Below, piece after piece: positions 56,743-64,000 of a stretch of DNA of 64,000 nt. Position 1 is the first letter of the stretch. Every line of letters begins with the position of its first letter. The DNA is from Sanderia malayensis. Taxonomy: Eukaryota > Cnidaria > Scyphozoa > Semaeostomeae > Pelagiidae. The position numbers and the translations under genes are program-made. The notes beneath the pieces were generated by a model. That model saw only the letters and a program-made list of their open reading frames with translations, had not been told where the DNA came from and made no database searches. The stretch is from assembly GCA_013076295.1 (NCBI GenBank), contig RQOL01000906.1, forward strand, positions 1,054,001-1,118,000, given 5' to 3'.

Positions 56743-59700
56743 ATGAAGCCACTCCTGAAAATGTCGGCAAGGTTTGAATCGATTCTATTTGTGTTAACTA
56801 ACTTTTGAATTAGTATTTTATCACATTGAAGCTTTACAATTATGGAAACTATGAGGCTTGTTACAAACGTCGTGCTCGGGTATTTATGGCATTACATTTA
56901 CACGTCCTGACACGCCTGTTTGATTTAGAAATCGTACCAGAAACTTATTAGAGATTTTTATCCCATGCTAGTATTGTGCTCGAGTAAAATATCTGGACGC
57001 CTGCATGATGTTTGTAGTAAGGCCTTGCTTCTTTATTACACAATTTACTCGAACAAAGCTATTACAATTTACTGTATCTGACAAAATCTAGATACAGCCA
57101 AGTATTTTTGGAGCCCATGTACAAGTATTTTGTATCACAGTTCATTGCATTGTAGACATGTGGTGCTATCATTGGTACTCGTATCATTTGGCCAGTCGAT
57201 ACACGGCGCGTCGAGCCCGCTTCATTCACTGAGCCACAATTTGGACCGAGCATCTCTCGAGGTGATGTCCAGCTACGATTCTGCAGTAGAGGCGAGGAGG
57301 AGAGTCATGAGAGCATCTCAGCAAACTGGTGGAAGACGGGGTAAATAAACTCTTTATTATACAAAACACAATATCACACTATAGTTTGACGTTTATTCTT
57401 TATAGTTTATTCTTATTTAGGCCTAATTAAAGCTTGAAGCTGCGTTACAAATTTGCATTACAAATACATTTTAAAAACAAGAAATTTACAATGAAAGTGA
57501 CAATTGAAAAGATTATATACTTTCGACATTTTCAGTTTTTGAATTCTCTCGAGTATTCGAAACTCCAATGAGAGTCAACTTTGCTCTTAGGCGCGCTAGG
57601 ATAGATGCACAGGTGGGCTTACTCACGCGGGAGTGATAATAACGGGGGCTTGATTTTGTTCAAATTAATTCAAGTTTTTTTTTAGCTTTTATTTAACTGT
57701 GAATTCATTCATTTGTAGAACTGCTATTTCGCAACACCATACCGTTACAATTGTTAACAACAAGTCATCCGAAAGACATTCTGCACATGTCAATTGGAAG
57801 TGGCAAGGAAAATTCAGTGCATTTATTAGCCATATCAAATCACAATCTGGTTCAAACCGGCTCCCTATCAACAATAGATGTCTACCAGTTTAGTAAAACT
57901 GAAAAGAAATTCAGAAAGATTCACACTTTTCGAGAAGTTTATCCATGCGAACTGGAGCATGTGGTAATACGTCAAGGTGGGAGGAATGTGCATCTGTTGG
58001 CAATTGCAGGCCATACAAGCACTGTGGCTGCAACTTCGCCGTCTCTTGCTACTCGCGTGATTATATACGAAATTATTTCATCATCAAATTCTGAAATCAG
58101 CTTTCGTGAGTTTCAAAAGTTTCCATCCGTCAGTGTCGACTCGATGAAATCCATAACAGAGCACAATACAACTTATCTCGTTTTCGGAATGAGGCTGGGT
58201 CAAGGTATCACCGCTGGACATTCGTCTTCGCCTGGGCAGATCCTCATTCTCGTTTACAACCCTGCCATTAAAGCTTTTCGGTTCCATACAACGATGCCCG
58301 CATCCGTTGTCAGTGACATAGAGTTGTATCACGTCCAGGGTATGCTATTTATGGCCGTTATGTACCACCATGACAAGGCTGGGAACATGAAGTTAAAATC
58401 TCCAATTTACAAACTGAACGAGAAGACAAAACTCTTTGAGTTGTATCAATGGATCGATACAAGAGGAGCACGTGACATTGAGCATTTTGACCTCACCAAC
58501 GGACACTACATTGCTATTGCAAACGAGGCTAGTGGCAAAATCAGTTCAAAAACATACGGTGTACCTTCGACTGTTTATCAGTTCGTCGCGGGAAAGTATA
58601 AATTGGTACAGTATCTTCAGACGTACGGAGTTGTTCGCTGGAAAAGTGTGGCCATACCAAACTGTCAAAATAACGTATTGCTGTTTTATGCTGATCGCAG
58701 GAACAATGCTGATCAAGTTGGCTTCTACATGTTCTCGCACGGCGATAGAAAGTTTAGTAAAATACCACTGACATTCTATAAGTCTGCTACTAGTACCTTT
58801 AGGCCTCGTCCTAATACAGTAACGCCTTTCCTGGTGAATACTGACTTGTATGTGGCCGTTGGAGCGACTGATTACACGTTCGGGAAGACCATTTACCGCG
58901 TCGATTACACCACGGTTGTCCAGGGCAGTCCATGGGAGCAGTTCGCGCAAAACGTCGCTGATTCACTGAAAACATTGGGCACGAATTTGTTGTTCATCGA
59001 ACAGGGAGTTAAAGATCTTGAGAAGAAGCTTGGTAAAATCGTCTACACGGATACTGAGCAAAATATTATTGGACAAAATGTGTTTGTTAATGACGTAGTT
59101 GTTAAAGAAGTGGATATCGAAAGCTTGGATGTTTCAAACGGAAGTATTTACTACAAGGATGGTAATGGAACTTTGCATACAGCTGATCCAACTAAATATG
59201 ATATTCATGATGTTTCTCAATTGGAAAAAGAAGCAATATTGCACGATGGTCGTATGGACAGGATCAACAAAAGCTCAGAAGTTGTTCTGATCATTGGTGC
59301 TGCGAATAACGTGACTGAATCACATCGATTGTCAAACGTCGAATTCACTTCAAAACATGTTACGATTGATAATTTAGTGAGTACAACTTGCACGATTAAC
59401 AAGATCGACATTTGCCACTTCTTTGATGATATTGTCTTCAACGGAACTGATGACGTTATAGTTGGAAAAAAGACGTTTACCAACGAGCAGAATTTTGGGA
59501 AGAATTTGGAAATAGACGGACGAGTTAATGGTGTCAAAGTAGCGGATGAAGTTGTTACTGTAAATCAAGATCAAACAATACTCTCTGACAAAATGTTTGG
59601 ATCAGGAACAAATTTCGCTTCGGTGAATATAACTGGATTGATCAATGGTGTTGACTTATCGACTGAAGCTCTGATGGTCAAAAGAAACGAGACAGTTACT

Positions 59701-62700
59701 GGCATGAAAGACTTCGTTAGCAATGTATTTGGAAATATTACTGAAATTGGAGGCTTGCTTGATAATACTGATGTTACGGTTTTAGAGAAGGATGCAATGC
59801 TTATCAACGGTGATCAGAATGTTACAGCTCCTAAAGAATTTCGAAGCGATGTGAATAGCTTAGACAATGTTACTGTGTCTGGTTTGGTAAACGGATTTGG
59901 CCTTCAGTCGCTTTCTGAAAGCATCGCAAAGCTGGACATCACAAAACCGATTGAATTAAACGGAAATGTGGTATTTGAAAACGAGGTTGTCGTGGCAGGC
60001 GATCTCAATGTGACTGGTAAACTGAATAACATCGAGTTTCCAAGCGAGGCTGTGATGGCAAATTTGATGCAAAACATAACAGGGATCAAAGCTTTCCTTG
60101 GCAATGTAACTGTTGATGGAGATATAGAAGTACGAGGATTTGTCGGAGGCTCAAACATATCAAAATTGGTAACATTATCAGGCATTGAAGCCATAACTGG
60201 GAAGAAAACATTCACGAGAGATGTAGCTGTACTGCAGAACATAACTATCTCACCGCACAAGTTGGTTGATGAAGTAGATATCTCTGAACTTGGCAAAAGC
60301 ATCATGAAGGTATCAGACAAGCATATTACCAGCCTCAGCAGTATTTCCAATGTCGAGTTTCAGAATTTGCAGATTCTAGGCAGCACCAACAATCATACAC
60401 TGGATGATTATAAACAGCTATTTCACAATGCAATGCTGATACAAGGAGACCAAATAGTACATGGAAAGATTAGTTGTTTGAATAACATTACTGTGGCAAA
60501 AAATATAGCAATCCGAGGTCTTGTTAATGGTTACTCGATACCAAAAGATTTCTTGGACAAGTCTTCGGATCAGATTGTTGAAAGTGAGTTCCATTTCTCG
60601 AATATAAGTTTTCAAGGCGACGTTCTACTGAATGGTGCAATAGATGGAATTGATATAAATGACCTCAGCAGACGAATCATTACAACAGACTTGGAACAAG
60701 ATATCAATGGAGCTAAGACATTCCACGATGATGTGAGGATAGCTGGGAATCTAACAGTATGCTGTTCACTGAATGATGTGTTATTGTCTAGTTTATTAAC
60801 CAAAGATACGAAGCAGACTGTAACAGCCGAGAAGCATTTCCAAAAAGTAGCAATTACAGATAACTTGGCAATCATTTTCAACAACGTTTCGGTAGAAAAA
60901 ACCGTAAATGGAGTAGATTTGTCTAATCTAACGGAGAAAGTGCATTTTTGCAACAAAATCACGAAGTACGTAAACAAGAGATTCCAGTTTGAAAGCGTAT
61001 CAATTCCAGGCTCTTTATCGGTGCATTCTGTCAATGGCATTGACTTGGACGAGCTCACAAATGGTGTCGTTTTGCTGAATGAAGATCAAGTTATAACGTC
61101 TGCAAAGAGATTCACTCATGTCGCGGTTACAGAAGACGTAATTACGAATTCGACTGTTGATGGATTCAACGTGCCTTTACTTGAAAGCAGCATTGTGAAG
61201 GTGAGCGAAGGTGGTGTGATATCAGGAATGAAAACGTTTCAGGAAATTCGGATCGATGAAGACTTGACCGTCAATGGTCTTGTGCAAAATGTCAACACTA
61301 CAGAACTAGCTGACCAGGTGGTATTGCGCACACAAAATCACAGCATATCTGGAGCTAAGACTGTTACAGGGGACGTTAAATTTAGCAAAGACATAAAAGC
61401 AGGAACACTCAATGGCCTTGATATTCCACGTGACGTTGTCTTGAAGTCCAGTCCGCAGAATATATCTGGATTCAAGTACTTCATGCAAGATGTTCACGTA
61501 AACGGTGATTTAAATTTACGAGGTGGAGTAAATGGAGCTGACGTTTCAGAACTGGACCAGAGCGCTGTTAAAAGAAGCCTCGTGCAAACAATCAAGGGAT
61601 TGAAGATCATAAACAACGATATGTATTCCAAAGGTAATATAATTGCATTGCTTCTAATTGCATTCGCCTTACTGTACTATGCCTGCTTGGAAGCTATATC
61701 CAGAGCATTTTACACAATCCGGGGTTTAAAATTGTTCTTGATTTTGCGTTTTAAGGTAATGTTACGCTTTCTGGAACAATTGATGGAGTTGACCTATCAC
61801 AGTTGGAAAGAAGATTAATTCGAATCAATAAAAATCGAGAACTTTATGGCAACGTAACATTTGACGGAGAAGCCATGTTTGAAGAAAACCTCCACGTGAA
61901 GGGTCGCATTAATGGATACAATTCAACAAAGATTTTTCAAGATGCTGTTTTAATTGACAAAACACAGGTAGTAACTGGAGCAAAACGATTTATGAAGAGT
62001 TTTGCAGTGCAGCAAGGTTTGACTGTTAACGACGACGTTATAGTTAGCGGACTTGCCAATAATGTTAACATCACACAACTTGCAGAAGAAGTAGTTGATT
62101 TATTCTCTGATCAAACAATTACTGGAAGAAAAGCGTTTACTGGGAATGCCAACTTCAATCGTGTCACAGCAACCCAACTCAATGGTCGTAATACCTTGGA
62201 TTTCGTCACAGTAAAAGGAAATGAAACTGTGGAAGGTATTTCAGCGGGTTGTCTTTATATTCTCTCAATTTACCCCCTCTAAACGTGACAACGTAATGTT
62301 AACTTCGGGGGTAGCAGGGTGTCGTGGGAACTGATTTTTAGGGGCAGAGGACGAATTGGGCCAAATATGAAAAACTTTCGATAAATTTAGAAGCAATGGA
62401 AGCAATCAAAATTTGGATTTCAAACTCGAAATTTTCCGAGAAGTTAGAAAACTAAACATTTTCCGATAAATCCGACGACTTTGCTTTGGTAGGGGAATGC
62501 TCCGGTGACCCACCCTCGGCCGCAACGCTACTTGGGGCAGCAGCAATTGAACATGTCAATAATTGCAGTATTTTTTTCCAGGTCGCAAGATTTTTGCATC
62601 ATCGCTCAAAGCCACTGATGACGTCATAGTTGGTGGAACGATAGATGGAGAGGACGTTGTGAAGCTAGCAAGAGATACTTTGTTCAGATCGGAAAATCGC

Positions 62701-63821
62701 ACACAAACGGTAACAGGACGCAAAACATTCACAGACAGTTTGATATACCACAGTGACGTGGAAATAGAGAAAAGACTAGATGGGGTAGCAATGAAAGACA
62801 AACAGTTTGTCACGCTGAATACTGAACAGCACATAACTGGAGAGACGACGTTCAACGAGGGTGTTTTATTGAAGCAGGACTTGCGCAATGGCGGCTTGAT
62901 CTCGGATGTAAATATAACGAAGTTGGACATGGAACGAATAACACTCGGTACTCAGCAAATTATCCATGGAAATTTTACCACGGATAGCGATGTAGTTGTG
63001 CTTGGGAATACATCTGTTAGTGGCACAACTAATGGCCATGATTTGAGCCAGTATCAAAGATATATAAAACAGTTCACGTTGCATTCATGGAAGCATGGAA
63101 AAATCGTAACCGAATCAGCAAAACAGATCTGTCCCGCTCTCAACTACGTCAAGAATAACGTGCTCAATGGTAAGTAATTACAACAATAAATAAAATTTCT
63201 AAAGATCATGGAGAAATATTTAGGAGGCGGGGTACCATGGGACATGAGAAGAATTTGTTGTTGAAGAAAGTGAAAGGTGACTTGTGAGACCCATCAATGG
63301 AAATCATATATAAAGCAAATATAGCACTCGTTGTTCAGTCTTGTTCAATCCAACCTGTAATTAACTTTTGTATGATTTACAGATAATAACCTTATAAAGG
63401 TTCTTTTTCAAGTTGGCGTGGTACCAAAAATCTTAATAATTAAGTCCTCCCCACCTTTTTGGAGCTGGTGCCCTCCTCTACCCAGTTGGTTTAGGCTTGA
63501 TTAGGTAATAATTTACTATTTTGTTTCCAGGCGGCCTTTTTAGACTCGATTATTTTAATGACTATCAACATTTCGATTTTGCAATCAATGACATGGAGAT
63601 ATTCAAGATTGAAAGTGATACCTATCTAGCTGCAACTACGATTCGAACAAACGGTGAACAATGTTCACCAAACGTGATTATGAAGTATTCCAACAACCTG
63701 AAGAAGTTCGTGCCTCATCACAGAATAGGCGCCTCTGGCGGCTCAAAGTTCAAGTCATTCCAGGCTGATGGAGAGTTGTACTTGTTCCTAGGCAACCGAG
63801 GAGACAGGTGTCTTCCTGCAG
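56743..63821 (+). CDS. Large secreted EAR-propeller / stalk-repeat protein (3' end outside window)
   Basis: Exons 56743-56771, 57156-57340, 57719-61633, 61756-62235, 62582-63169 and 63531-63821 are all in frame; the last ends at GCAG|GTTTGT, so the gene continues past the window. About 1829 residues are visible. The start MKPLLKMSARHVVLSLVLVS is a typical signal peptide. Residues about 80-465 form repeats like EAR/EPTP propeller blades (HLLAISNHN, TVYQFVAGKYKLVQYL, YFVAVGA-type strands). A helical segment with LFIEQGVKDLEKKLGK follows. Then about 26 repeats of about 45 residues run to about 1690, each with a VNGVDLSxL-like and a QTITGxKTF-like motif and many N-glycosylation sites. Exon 6 (DYFNDYQHFDFAIND...) looks like the start of a second EAR propeller. 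Known EAR proteins (TSPEAR, LGI, VLGR1) lack this stalk; no family name is claimed. Confidence 0.85.
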
Positions 63822-63929
63822 GTTTGTGAATACAAGTTTTCAACTGTATTTTGTGATAAATTGAGCTAACTTACCGTAATAAAAAGATGCTTTTAATAAT
63901 TTGGTCGTCTTCATTCTTTTACTAATGCG

Positions 63930-63993
63930 CAATGTTTATCATACTCAATGTTTATCATTCTCAATGTTTATCATACTCAATGTTTATCATACA
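63930..63993. repeat. 16-bp tandem repeat, 4 copies
   Basis: Unit CAATGTTTATCATACT, four nearly exact copies at the right edge of the window, in the intron after the last visible exon. Confidence 0.9.
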
Positions 63994-64000
63994 CGTTTTT

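Overview
This is a metazoan nuclear genome window. It has canonical GT-AG introns, compact intron-rich genes (about 11 in 64 kb), AT-rich non-coding DNA, several kinds of DNA transposon remnant, many minisatellites, and animal gene families such as protrudin, CENP-E and MSK. The compactness and repeat types suggest a marine invertebrate (a tunicate or cnidarian would fit), but the species cannot be named from this sequence. Exon models were built by hand from splice sites and reading-frame continuity. Where a full model is given, every junction keeps frame from ATG to stop.

Left arm (0.9-29 kb): a Rab15/Rab8-like GTPase (minus, 8 exons) and protrudin/ZFYVE27 (minus, 12 exons). Protrudin shares a short divergent promoter with a 49-exon CENP-E mitotic kinesin (plus, 2341 aa). 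The splicing factor YJU2/CCDC94 follows (plus, 9 exons). One YJU2 intron holds a tRNA-Asp(GUC) and an intronless GOLPH3-like (GPP34) gene, both on the opposite strand.

Middle (29-45 kb): about 7 kb that is repeat-rich, with degenerate tandem arrays and weak evidence for exons of an unidentified minus-strand membrane protein, one exon of which is duplicated. Then come a small coiled-coil gene with paired CRE motifs upstream, a 133-bp TTAGGG-like tandem repeat, an ANGEL-family EEP nuclease-like gene (plus), and an ADF/cofilin-domain gene (minus) that ends tail-to-tail with it.

Right arm (45-64 kb): a two-kinase-domain MSK (RPS6KA5/4-like; minus, 17 exons) whose introns carry minisatellites and TA-flanked inverted-repeat elements. 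Divergent from it is a large secreted protein gene (plus) that runs off the right edge. It has a signal peptide, an EAR/EPTP-type beta-propeller, a short helix, about 26 repeats of roughly 45 residues, and the start of a probable second propeller.

The most unusual observations are: (1) this propeller-stalk-propeller gene; (2) five near-perfect palindromes of only 30-46 bp, each starting CA, ending TG and flanked by an exact 8-bp target duplication, which look like minimal hAT-type elements; (3) the CENP-E rod built from phase 1-1 exons, five in a row exactly 180 nt long; (4) the nested GOLPH3-like retrogene candidate.
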